From Campylobacterales bacterium (GTDB taxonomy: Bacteria > Campylobacterota > Campylobacteria > Campylobacterales > Sulfurovaceae), in the NCBI GenBank assembly GCA_014763895.1, contig JACXUM010000028.1, positions 1 through 32,993 of the forward strand: a DNA stretch of 32,993 nucleotides, written 5' to 3'. Shown piece after piece: positions 1 to 5,766 of the stretch. The first letter of the stretch is position 1; every line of letters begins with the position of its first letter. Both the position numbers and the translations under genes were made by a program. The notes beneath the pieces were generated by a model. The model was not told where the DNA came from. It saw nothing but the letters and a program-made list of their open reading frames with translations, and did not search any database.

Positions 1-37
1 CACCCCCAGCAACGAATCCTTGAATAAAACGCTTCAT
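1..37 (-). CDS. Partial ORF of the next integron cassette (N-terminus only)
   Basis: A possible start codon at 35-37 opens a minus-strand frame that reads MKRFIQGFVAGG before leaving the window. It lies about 55 bases downstream of the attC-like site at 93-159, where the ORF of the next cassette would be expected. The ribosome binding site is weak (AGAGG about 14 bases upstream). Only 12 residues are visible, so no function can be given. A short alternative frame starting near 69 ends after about a dozen codons and is less likely. Confidence 0.4.
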   Translation of the reverse strand, partial: MKRFIQGFVAGG

Positions 38-92
38 ATCGTGATGAAACCTCTGATTTTTTTTATAGACATCAATAACCTTTTATTATAGA

Positions 93-159
93 GCTAACGT
101 TTGAAATGAGCCGATGAATTGCCCGCAGGGTAATTTATTGGCTCCACTGATTTGTTAGC
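93..159 (-). repeat. attC-like integron recombination site (downstream of the HEPN-like cassette)
   Basis: Read on the minus strand, the element starts with GCTAAC and ends with CGTTAGC, the inverted core boxes expected of an attC site. Inside are complementary arms GAGCC (108-112) and GGCTC (140-144) and an inner imperfect stem of AATTGCCC against GGGTAATT around a GCA loop. The TAA stop of the 442-residue ORF lies inside the left core box, which is typical of gene cassettes. The stems are less perfect than in the second site at 1486-1558. Confidence 0.75.
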
Positions 160-1483
160 AGTTTTTTGACCATTCTTGATATATTTTTTGTACTTTTGTT
201 GGAATGGTTGAGCTATCCAGTAAGCAAACTAGCTCTTGAAATTTCAAATTACATCGTTTGTAATTCTTAAGTCTTTTCTGAATGACATTGTCACTTAAAG
301 TGCTTTCTAGCATTATTCTAGTTTCTTCAGGCGAAAAATTTTGTACCATTTTTTCGTAATGATTATATGCACTATGAGAAGTGCCATATTGATTGCCAAT
401 AGCACAACCTACTACGGTCATAACGTATTCATCTTTTGCTGTTTTAGGAATTGAGCCTTGGCTTGAGAGCTGTAATAGTCTTTCTGCAAAAGGTGGTTCA
501 TTATAAAAGTTATCTGTTGATTGATGAACACTCCATAATCTTTTACAGGCATTCGAGATTAATGCATGATGCTCCGACTCACCTAATAGCTCAAGCAAAC
601 CTAGTTTTTCAAAAAATATTTGTGAAGCAGTATGCTTGTCTGTTTTTCCTTGAGCAATATAGTCTTGATGTTGATCTATTAAATTTGATTTAATGGTTGG
701 CGAGAGCTTCTCTTTAAATACATCAATTATTTTTAAGGCATTTACTCTTGTTTCTTCTGAGCTTTGAGGATCACAAAACATTCCATGCATTGTTCCAAAC
801 AATAATTCTCTTTGTGCCTCGTGAGTTTTTTCTAATCGTCCAGCCCATGTATCAAGTTGGTCATCAGTAAATTTTGATAATTTGAGTGCATTGATAAGTT
901 CTTTAACATTTACACCAATAGGGTTTTGTTCATTTCCAAGTGCATATTTTGCACATCGATTTGCATAACTAATAAATTCGTGATTATCGATATCACCAAT
1001 TGTCGGATGAGCAGCAGAAAAATTATTTCTTATGTCTCTACATTGGTCTAAGAAAAAATATCCATCCTCTGTAATTAAATTCAATTGCAAGCAGAGGTCT
1101 AGCAGCTCTGAGTCTTTTAGATCATTTAATTTATTTTCATCAAAATCTTTTCTTGTTGTAACTTGTCCAACAATATTTAAACCAAACCTTTTGACTTTAT
1201 TTCTCAACTCTATAACTGAGGCATTCCAAATATAATTAATAGCACTATCAAAAAGTCCTGATGCTACAGATATGCACATTCTCGCTAAACCTTTAGACAT
1301 TAGCTCAGGAGGTATTTTTCTCATAACACTAGGTAAACTTGTCCAAGCTTCAGCGATTTCTTCATCACTTGCTACTATATCTCTTGAAATGCCAAGTGCC
1401 TTTGTAATTTCAAGTAATGACGAAGTTGAATCATCAACAATTTCAGGTAAGTATATTTTATTCACTTGCTGTCCTTTTTTCAT
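155..1483 (-). CDS. Integron-cassette protein with HEPN-like motif (442 aa, function unknown)
   Basis: I do not recognise the family by name. Residues 60-180 look helical. They contain an A-x2-Y-x2-A-type helix (SAINYIWNASV, 80-90) followed by RNNFSAAHP, with R152, N153 and H159 spaced as in the Rx4-6H motif of HEPN ribonuclease domains, including the polar residue after the Arg. The remainder (about 190-442) is helical and has no motif I can name. There is no signal peptide or membrane segment. The start ATG lies two bases after the GTTAGC core of the upstream attC, and GAGG of that attC sits nine bases before the ATG as a probable ribosome binding site. The stop codon is inside the downstream attC. 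The gene is visibly more AT-rich than the chromosomal genes to the right, which fits horizontal acquisition. Toxin or phage-defence function is inference from the HEPN motif and cassette setting. Confidence 0.8.
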   Translation of the reverse strand: MKKGQQVNKIYLPEIVDDSTSSLLEITKALGISRDIVASDEEIAEAWTSLPSVMRKIPPELMSKGLARMCISVASGLFDSAINYIWNASVIELRNKVKRFGLNIVGQVTTRKDFDENKLNDLKDSELLDLCLQLNLITEDGYFFLDQCRDIRNNFSAAHPTIGDIDNHEFISYANRCAKYALGNEQNPIGVNVKELINALKLSKFTDDQLDTWAGRLEKTHEAQRELLFGTMHGMFCDPQSSEETRVNALKIIDVFKEKLSPTIKSNLIDQHQDYIAQGKTDKHTASQIFFEKLGLLELLGESEHHALISNACKRLWSVHQSTDNFYNEPPFAERLLQLSSQGSIPKTAKDEYVMTVVGCAIGNQYGTSHSAYNHYEKMVQNFSPEETRIMLESTLSDNVIQKRLKNYKRCNLKFQELVCLLDSSTIPTKVQKIYQEWSKNC

Positions 1484-1485
1484 AT

Positions 1486-1558
1486 GCTAACGCCTCACAT
1501 CAGCCGACCGAAAAACGCGCAGCGTTTTTGGGGTCGGCTGGATGTGATTGTTATGTGC
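1486..1558 (-). repeat. attC site of the two-gene membrane-protein cassette
   Basis: This is a very strong hairpin. TCACATC (1494-1500) pairs with GATGTGA (1541-1547), CAGCCGACC (1501-1509) pairs with GGTCGGCTG (1532-1540), and AAAAACGC (1511-1518) pairs with GCGTTTTT (1522-1529). The core boxes are GCTAAC (1486-1491) and GTTATGTGC (1550-1558). AGCCGACC...GGTCGGCT with flanking TAAC/GTTA boxes is the classic attC (59-base element) layout. In gene orientation it begins inside the stop codon of the 101-residue ORF and ends two bases before the ATG of the 442-residue ORF. Confidence 0.9.
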
Positions 1559-1856
1559 CTTTTTGTTCATTGGTTAAAAGCCTCTTACTTATGAGAAGCA
1601 AGAACAAGCCGGAACAGAAATCAATAACCGCCCAAAGCTCTTTCGGAAAATGTATTTTGATTAGCGGGTTAAACACGACTGCCAGAATACCGAACACCCA
1701 CGGCAGAACCTCTTCATTTTTTTCATATGTGATAAATGCTGCCCAAGCAAATACACCACATGCAACGAACCTTAGCAGCATGTAATAACCATATGGCAAT
1801 GGCAACACACCTATAAAAAGCATTCCGGCAGCAATGAATATGACAACTCTTGGCAT
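1551..1856 (-). CDS. Small integral membrane protein in cassette (DUF6804-like)
   Basis: This 101-residue, strongly hydrophobic protein has about three membrane segments. The short motif PLPYGYYMLLR near the N-terminus and NPLIKIHFPKELWAVID in the second half recall a family of small membrane proteins often found in gene cassettes (I think DUF6804, not verified). It starts two bases after the stop of the upstream 93-residue ORF, so translation is probably coupled. Its TAA stop forms part of the ACATAAC core box of the attC site. Biochemical role unknown. Confidence 0.75.
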   Translation of the reverse strand: MPRVVIFIAAGMLFIGVLPLPYGYYMLLRFVACGVFAWAAFITYEKNEEVLPWVFGILAVVFNPLIKIHFPKELWAVIDFCSGLFLLLISKRLLTNEQKGT

Positions 1857-1858
1857 TG

Positions 1859-2140
1859 TTATTTTTTTACGCCTTCAATTATTGACAGGATTACACCAGG
1901 AATTATGAACGCCAAGCCGGGTGCAGCAAACAGCGCGGCTAGTGCCCAGTGCCAATGCCAGACATCCATTGCACCAAAGAACGCTCCAATCGTGATTGGC
2001 AATGTGAACCGGAACATAAATGCAGCGAAGATTGCGACACCAGCCCAAACAGCCCCGAAGTGAAAATCTATACCAACATATCCCGCTACAATCTGGGCTA
2101 TGCCGTAAACAATAAAAAGAATGAATCCAATGATTGGCAT
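1859..2140 (-). CDS. Small integral membrane protein, first ORF of the cassette
   Basis: This 93-residue protein has three predicted membrane helices (roughly 3-20, 27-55 and 62-88) joined by short loops, one containing DVWHWHW. I recognise no family. AGGAG (2148-2152) stands seven bases before the ATG and is a good ribosome binding site. The gene shares a cassette with the 101-residue membrane protein directly downstream, so the two may form a complex. That is inference from a two-base gap only. A promoter with good -35 and -10 boxes lies just upstream. Confidence 0.75.
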   Translation of the reverse strand: MPIIGFILFIVYGIAQIVAGYVGIDFHFGAVWAGVAIFAAFMFRFTLPITIGAFFGAMDVWHWHWALAALFAAPGLAFIIPGVILSIIEGVKK

Positions 2141-2168
2141 TTTTTTGCTCCTTACGTGGTGCTTATCA

Positions 2169-2177
2169 GCACATAAC
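2169..2177 (-). repeat. Integron core-site box GTTATGTGC at the array edge (possible attI or half-site)
   Basis: The minus strand reads GTTATGTGC here, the same nine bases as the core box of the attC at 1550-1558. It lies just upstream of the first cassette ORF and so marks the cassette junction. The adjoining sequence to the right shows no convincing attC stem, so this may be an attI site or a decayed site. No integrase gene is seen next to it. Confidence 0.5.
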
Positions 2178-2193
2178 TATTTATTCAACGAAC

Positions 2194-2222
2194 ATTATAT
2201 ACAAAACAGCTTGATATACCAA
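2194..2222 (-). promoter_or_regulatory. Probable cassette promoter (Pc-like)
   Basis: On the minus strand TTGGTA (2217-2222) and TATAAT (2194-2199) are separated by exactly 17 bases and point into the cassette array. The core box GTTATGTGC lies about 17 bases downstream of the -10. Position and direction match a cassette promoter. Confidence 0.6.
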
Positions 2223-2287
2223 AATAAAAGAACACGAAAAATGTTTATTTAAATGATAAAAATATGACAAAATGATACGAAATTAGA

Positions 2288-2315
2288 TTTACTAACCCCT
2301 TGGATATGCTATAAT
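2288..2315 (+). promoter_or_regulatory. Extended -10 promoter for the comF-like transcription unit
   Basis: TGCTATAAT (TATAAT at 2310-2315) is an extended -10, with TTTACT 16 bases upstream as a weak -35. The expected transcription start coincides with or is very close to the ATG at 2322, so the first ORF may be leaderless. The same TATGCTATAAT string recurs at the mltG promoter. Confidence 0.55.
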
Positions 2316-2321
2316 CTTCGC

Positions 2322-2471
2322 ATGAATATCCAAGAAATTTTCCAAAATGCCAAACAACTGTTACAGAAAGCCGATGTGGTCTTCATCCCTCCTGCAGGAG
2401 GGATAGGCATGGATGGATTGGCTTGTTTTCGTATTAGGGGCGCACTTGAAGCACTGTATGATATTTTATAA
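2322..2471 (+). CDS. 49-residue hypothetical ORF containing a perfect palindrome
   Basis: The frame runs from ATG at 2322 to TAA at 2469-2471 and ends 12 bases before the ComF-like gene. The N-terminal part looks like a short amphipathic helix (MNIQEIFQNAKQLLQKAD) and the middle reads FIPPAGGIGMDG. That middle is encoded by a perfect 20-base palindrome (2385-2404), which may be a repeat insertion rather than ancestral coding sequence. The -10 box ends six bases before the ATG, leaving no room for a ribosome binding site. Whether it is translated is uncertain. Function unknown. Confidence 0.4.
   Translation: MNIQEIFQNAKQLLQKADVVFIPPAGGIGMDGLACFRIRGALEALYDIL
2385..2404. repeat. Perfect 20-base palindrome
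   Basis: ATCCCTCCTG is followed immediately by its own reverse complement CAGGAGGGAT with no loop. It is much more GC-rich than its surroundings. It could be a repeated extragenic-type palindrome, a protein-binding site or the trace of a mobile repeat. Only one copy was noticed in this window. Confidence 0.8.
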
Positions 2472-2483
2472 TATGGTTTAGAT

Positions 2484-3062
2484 ATGCGTTGTTTTTCCTG
2501 TACTAAATTAAGCCTCAACATCCTCTGTCAAAAGTGTCAGGATACTCTTTTTATCCCGACAGTCACGAAGCGGACGGTCGGTACGCTGGAAGTGGTCAGT
2601 TTTTTTAGCTACAGCGCCGTAGAATCCCTGCTTCACACCAAGCATAAACCCGAAGGATACCGCATCTACAAGGCGTTGGCCAAAATGACGATGTGTCCGT
2701 TTATCGAAAAGTTTATGGAAACAGATGATCGCAGGTTGGCGATCATAGGGGTGGATGAACGCATCAAGAACGGATACTCGCATGTCGCGCTGCTTACCCA
2801 TGCGATGAAATACCCCAATGCAGTGCCTTTGCACGCTTCGCTGATGGCCAAGAATGGGGTGAGTTACTCAGGCAAAAGCCTTCAGTACCGCTTGGAGCAT
2901 CCAAGGGAATTTGTCTATCATGGCCCTTGGGGAGTCGATGCGATACTGGTCGATGATATCATCACAACGGGTATCACGCTGCAAGAGGCCCAAAAAGTGC
3001 TTCTGGAAAATGGTGTCAATGTACTTTTTGCCTTGACTTTGGCCGATGCACAAGAGAAATAG
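2484..3062 (+). CDS. ComF-family phosphoribosyltransferase
   Basis: This 192-residue protein starts with a small zinc-ribbon-like segment (C3, C6, C15, C18) and ends with a type I phosphoribosyltransferase signature (AILVDDIITTGITLQEA, hydrophobic residues then D-D and T-T-G that bind PRPP phosphates). Both parts and the length of about 190-240 residues fit the ComF/GntX family, whose members link to DNA uptake or are uncharacterised. The reaction is not known for most members. It follows the 49-codon ORF by 12 bases and probably shares its promoter. The assignment is firm at family level, while a competence role is inference. Confidence 0.9.
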   Translation: MRCFSCTKLSLNILCQKCQDTLFIPTVTKRTVGTLEVVSFFSYSAVESLLHTKHKPEGYRIYKALAKMTMCPFIEKFMETDDRRLAIIGVDERIKNGYSHVALLTHAMKYPNAVPLHASLMAKNGVSYSGKSLQYRLEHPREFVYHGPWGVDAILVDDIITTGITLQEAQKVLLENGVNVLFALTLADAQEK

Positions 3063-3065
3063 ATA

Positions 3066-3090
3066 AAATAGGATAAATTAACTCCTATTT
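3066..3090. terminator. Hairpin after the comF-like gene
   Basis: AAATAGGA (3066-3073) and TCCTATTT (3083-3090) form an eight-base stem with a nine-base loop directly after the stop codon of the ComF-like gene. There is no long U tract on the plus strand, so termination would be weak. It may instead be an attenuating or mRNA-stability hairpin. Confidence 0.4.
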
Positions 3091-3104
3091 AAAACCCGAC
3101 ATGC

Positions 3105-3110
3105 TATACT
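3105..3110 (+). promoter_or_regulatory. Extended -10 box upstream of the BRCT/LRV gene
   Basis: TGCTATACT (TATACT at 3105-3110) is an extended -10 about 22 bases before the ATG at 3132. No clear -35 is seen, as is common in this phylum. Confidence 0.5.
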
Positions 3111-3131
3111 AAGAAAAAACAAAGAGACCAA

Positions 3132-4517
3132 ATGGCAAATGCTAAACCTGCACTGGATGCATTGTTGAGAGAGTCAGAGGGCGGGAAGATCCTTTTTCTG
3201 GGGAGAGAAGGGGTTTTTACCAAAGCTGAGACCGAGCGTTATCTCAAACGGTACGGCATTACCAGAACCGAAAACCTCGATAAGGGGGTTGTCGGCGTAG
3301 TGGAACACCATAGCCTCAATCCCGTCGAAGAGGAGATCTCGTATCAGGCCTATGATCAGGGAATTCCTCTTTATAAACTCGGGGAGTTCGAACAACGGCT
3401 CTCTGGAGAGATCAATGATGATGAACTGCTGATGGCGGTCAAGCTGGGCAATGACCAGGAACGCATCGTACGTTTGATCAAAAATCCCGATTTAAGCGAT
3501 CTGCTCTTTGTGAAGCTTTTGGAGATGTACGGATGGCATCATGACGAGGAGGACAATGTCGATGACCGTGAGGTGATCATGGCGACGCTGCGCCGTTATA
3601 TCAAGATCAAGCCCAATGAAGAGGATCTGCTCTATTCGCCTTTGACACTGAAGCGTCTCTCAACCGAAGCGACCGATCCGGGACTGCTCTATGCACTCAT
3701 AGGCTTTCCCGATATCAGTTTTTTGCAAAAGGGCAAACAGAAGATCACCCTGCGCGAAAATATCGCGGCCAACAGGCATATCGACCCAAGGGTCATCAAA
3801 CGGCTGCTTGGTTTGCGCCAAGAGGGTGTGGATATGTATCTGGCTGCCAATGAAAATGTCGATCGGCCGCTCCTGGAGTCATTTGCAAAGCGGGGCAGCC
3901 AGAAGATCAATGCGGCACTTGCTTCGAATGGGGCTATCGATGATGTGTTGTTCCATTCGCTGCTTTCAACAACAACCGATACGGTTGCCGTGCTGCTATG
4001 GTACCAGCCTATCTCGCTTCAGCGGTACGAATGGATCAAAGAGGAGATCTCTGATTGGCAACTGTTTGCTATACTGGGTGAGAATAGCCGTTTGGATCAA
4101 GAGGTGATAGTAGCGCTTGCCAAAGAGGATAATCTAGCGCTTTTGGTGCGTTTATGCAAGAATGAAACGGTATCCGGTGAAGTGCTAAGATCGATCTATG
4201 GAAGAGAAATCGTGCAAACGCACCCTTCCTTGGCACGAAATCCGATGACGCCTGCGGATATCCTTGAAGTGCTTTATCAAAACGAGGGAAATGAGCCGCA
4301 GATAGCCCGGGCATTGGCCTATAATGCTGCAACGCCCGAATGGATACTGCGTACATTGTATGAAAGAGATATTTTTGAGATCAATGAAGGGCTGGCAAGC
4401 AATCCGTCCACACCGATGGAACTGCTTCACATCTTCAAGATCGATACGCGTCTGCGTAATGCTTTGACGACCAATGAAACCTTTGTGGCAAGCATCACCC
4501 GTTCATTGGGGTTATAA
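3132..4517 (+). CDS. BRCT-like domain plus leucine-rich-repeat-variant (LRV) protein
   Basis: This 461-residue cytoplasmic protein has no signal peptide. Residues about 15-85 (KILFLGREG, then an acidic helix, VVGVVEHH and AYDQGIPLY) have the rhythm of a BRCT phosphopeptide- or DNA-end-binding domain. From about 90 to the end it is built of irregular helical repeats with the pattern ALAxNPxTPxxLL (for example SLARNPMTPADIL, GLASNPSTPMELL, ALAYNAATPEWIL). These resemble leucine-rich-repeat variants or short HEAT-like repeats, perhaps eight to ten copies. Such scaffolds bind proteins. Its stop codon overlaps the ATG of a 50-codon ORF (TAATG), which in turn overlaps the MoxR ATPase start. This points to a shared operon and perhaps a substrate- or adaptor-recognition role for the ATPase. 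The domain calls come from pattern recognition, not from a profile search. Confidence 0.75.
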   Translation: MANAKPALDALLRESEGGKILFLGREGVFTKAETERYLKRYGITRTENLDKGVVGVVEHHSLNPVEEEISYQAYDQGIPLYKLGEFEQRLSGEINDDELLMAVKLGNDQERIVRLIKNPDLSDLLFVKLLEMYGWHHDEEDNVDDREVIMATLRRYIKIKPNEEDLLYSPLTLKRLSTEATDPGLLYALIGFPDISFLQKGKQKITLRENIAANRHIDPRVIKRLLGLRQEGVDMYLAANENVDRPLLESFAKRGSQKINAALASNGAIDDVLFHSLLSTTTDTVAVLLWYQPISLQRYEWIKEEISDWQLFAILGENSRLDQEVIVALAKEDNLALLVRLCKNETVSGEVLRSIYGREIVQTHPSLARNPMTPADILEVLYQNEGNEPQIARALAYNAATPEWILRTLYERDIFEINEGLASNPSTPMELLHIFKIDTRLRNALTTNETFVASITRSLGL

Positions 4518-4669
4518 TGAAAATAAATATTTTTACTACTTTTTTAAAAAAAATAGAGCAAAAAGCGTCATGGTTCTCGAAACGCGACGTATTATTTACA
4601 GGTGTGCAAATAATACTGCTTTCAAGGTCGTTCGCCATGACAAAATTTATTAGGGAGATGGATATATGA
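4517..4669 (+). CDS. 50-residue micro-ORF coupling the LRV gene to moxR
   Basis: The ATG at 4517 shares its A with the stop of the LRV gene (TAATG), and its TGA overlaps the ATG of the MoxR gene (ATGA at 4666-4669). The frame is continuously open through the whole intergenic space. The product would be basic (MKINIFTTFLKKIEQK at its start) and has no Cys motif or clear membrane helix. No strong ribosome binding site precedes it, so it would depend on coupling. It encloses an 8-base inverted repeat (4591-4616). It may be a real small subunit, a coupling leader or chance. Confidence 0.4.
   Translation: MKINIFTTFLKKIEQKASWFSKRDVLFTGVQIILLSRSFAMTKFIREMDI
4591..4616. repeat. AT-rich inverted repeat upstream of moxR
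   Basis: TATTATTT (4591-4598) and AAATAATA (4609-4616) form a perfect eight-base stem around a ten-base loop. It lies 50 bases before the MoxR start codon. It could be an mRNA hairpin or an operator. The lack of a following T run argues against a terminator. Confidence 0.5.
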
Positions 4670-5670
4670 AAGCATCGGATATCACGAAAGTCGTCAGTCA
4701 CCTGATCGATAAAAAACTGCCGGTATTTGTATGGGGAGCACCCGGTATCGGTAAATCTTCGATCGTTAAGCAGATCGCTTCTGCAAAAGGGATGGAGTTT
4801 TTGGATCTTCGTCTATCGCTTCTTGATCCGACCGATTTGAAGGGCATTCCTTTTTTCAATGCCGATACCAAAGAGGGGGTATGGGCAAAACCGAGCTTCC
4901 TGCCTTCAGTGCCTGAAAGCAGGGGGATACTCTTCCTTGATGAGATCAACACAGCGCCACCGGCTGTACAGGCTTCAGCATACCAGTTGATACTGGATCG
5001 TAAAGTGGGGGAGTATGCACTTCCCCAAGGATGGAGCATCGTAGCGGCAGGGAACAGGGAAAACGACAGGGGGGTGGTTTACAAGATGCCGCCGCCGCTT
5101 GCGAACCGTTTTGTGCATTTTGAAATGGAGCCGGACTTCAATGACTGGAAGGCATGGGCTTTCAAAGCCGGGATAGAAAGTTCGCTTATTGCCTATCTGG
5201 CATACGACAAGTCGATGCTCTTTACGTTCGATCCTTTGAGCAATGAAAAGAGTTTTGCTACGCCAAGGTCGTGGGAATATGTGGATGGTATCCTCAAAGC
5301 AGGGATCGAAGAGGATTTGATATTAGATAGTATTAGCGGTGCTGTAGGGCGTGAAGCGGCAGTAGGATACCTCAGTTTCAAAAAAGTGATGCGTTCTTTG
5401 CCCGATCTGGCATCGATACTGGATGGAGTGCTCCCAGCGCTTGAGGAAGAAGATCCCAAAGTGATGATGGGCCTTGCTATCGGGCTGGTGAATGCGTTGT
5501 TGGATAACAAGCGTGATGAAGCGATCACCAATGTTTTGAAGTTCTCACTTTCCATGCCCGGAGAGTTTGCCATCATGCTGGTCAAAGACATGCAACAAAA
5601 CGGCCTGGATGTGGAAGGCAGCCAATCCTGGAGTGACTGGGTCAGAAAATTTGCCTATCTTTTGAGTTAA
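4666..5670 (+). CDS. MoxR-type AAA+ ATPase
   Basis: The protein has 334 residues. Walker A is GAPGIGKSS (24-32), Walker B is ILFLDEIN (88-95), and a sensor-1-like stretch AAGNREND lies near 128-135. The extended N-terminal layout (P-V-F-V-W-G-A-P-G-I-G-K) and the C-terminal helical lid fit MoxR family ATPases. These usually work with a von Willebrand A (VWA) partner to remodel or activate protein complexes. AGGGAG stands a few bases before the ATG and is a good ribosome binding site. Immediately upstream are the LRV scaffold and the micro-ORF. A VWA-like metallopeptidase of the type usually encoded next to such ATPases lies 10 kb away at 15345-16613, so the two may have been separated. The substrate is unknown. 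Confidence 0.9.
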   Translation: MKASDITKVVSHLIDKKLPVFVWGAPGIGKSSIVKQIASAKGMEFLDLRLSLLDPTDLKGIPFFNADTKEGVWAKPSFLPSVPESRGILFLDEINTAPPAVQASAYQLILDRKVGEYALPQGWSIVAAGNRENDRGVVYKMPPPLANRFVHFEMEPDFNDWKAWAFKAGIESSLIAYLAYDKSMLFTFDPLSNEKSFATPRSWEYVDGILKAGIEEDLILDSISGAVGREAAVGYLSFKKVMRSLPDLASILDGVLPALEEEDPKVMMGLAIGLVNALLDNKRDEAITNVLKFSLSMPGEFAIMLVKDMQQNGLDVEGSQSWSDWVRKFAYLLS

Positions 5671-5691
5671 ATCCTCTTGGGAATAATTCCC

Positions 5692-5766
5692 CGACCCTTG
5701 GGTCGTAACCTTCTGATATAATTTAAACTTGGAGTTATGAAGATACCTCGCACCCTTGGGTCGAGG
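5692..5766. repeat. Two palindromic elements sharing ACCCTTGGGTCG
   Basis: The twelve bases ACCCTTGGGTCG occur at 5694-5705 and 5752-5763. Each copy sits in a palindrome: CGACCC-TT-GGGTCG at 5692-5705, and CCTCG-CACCCTTGGGT-CGAGG at 5746-5766. A third small hairpin, GAGGAG/CTCCTC, follows at 5763-5781. A promoter-like TATAAT (5716-5721), a ribosome site GGAG and an ATG (5737) lie between the copies, but that frame stops after 18 codons. The repeats stand exactly where the GGDEF-EAL gene has lost its 5' part. Confidence 0.65.

Noticed and set aside
451-1785. Several plus-strand open frames of 67-122 codons across the cassette region
   Set aside because: They are antisense to the 442-residue and membrane-protein ORFs or cross the attC hairpin. 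They have no ribosome sites and no recognisable protein pattern.
2150-2200. A definite attI site
   Set aside because: Only one core box is clear. The partner box to the right is not convincing and no integrase gene adjoins it, so it is listed only as a possible attI or half-site.
4591-4616. Rho-independent terminator before moxR
   Set aside because: The stem is purely A/T, has no U tract and lies inside a coupled gene run.
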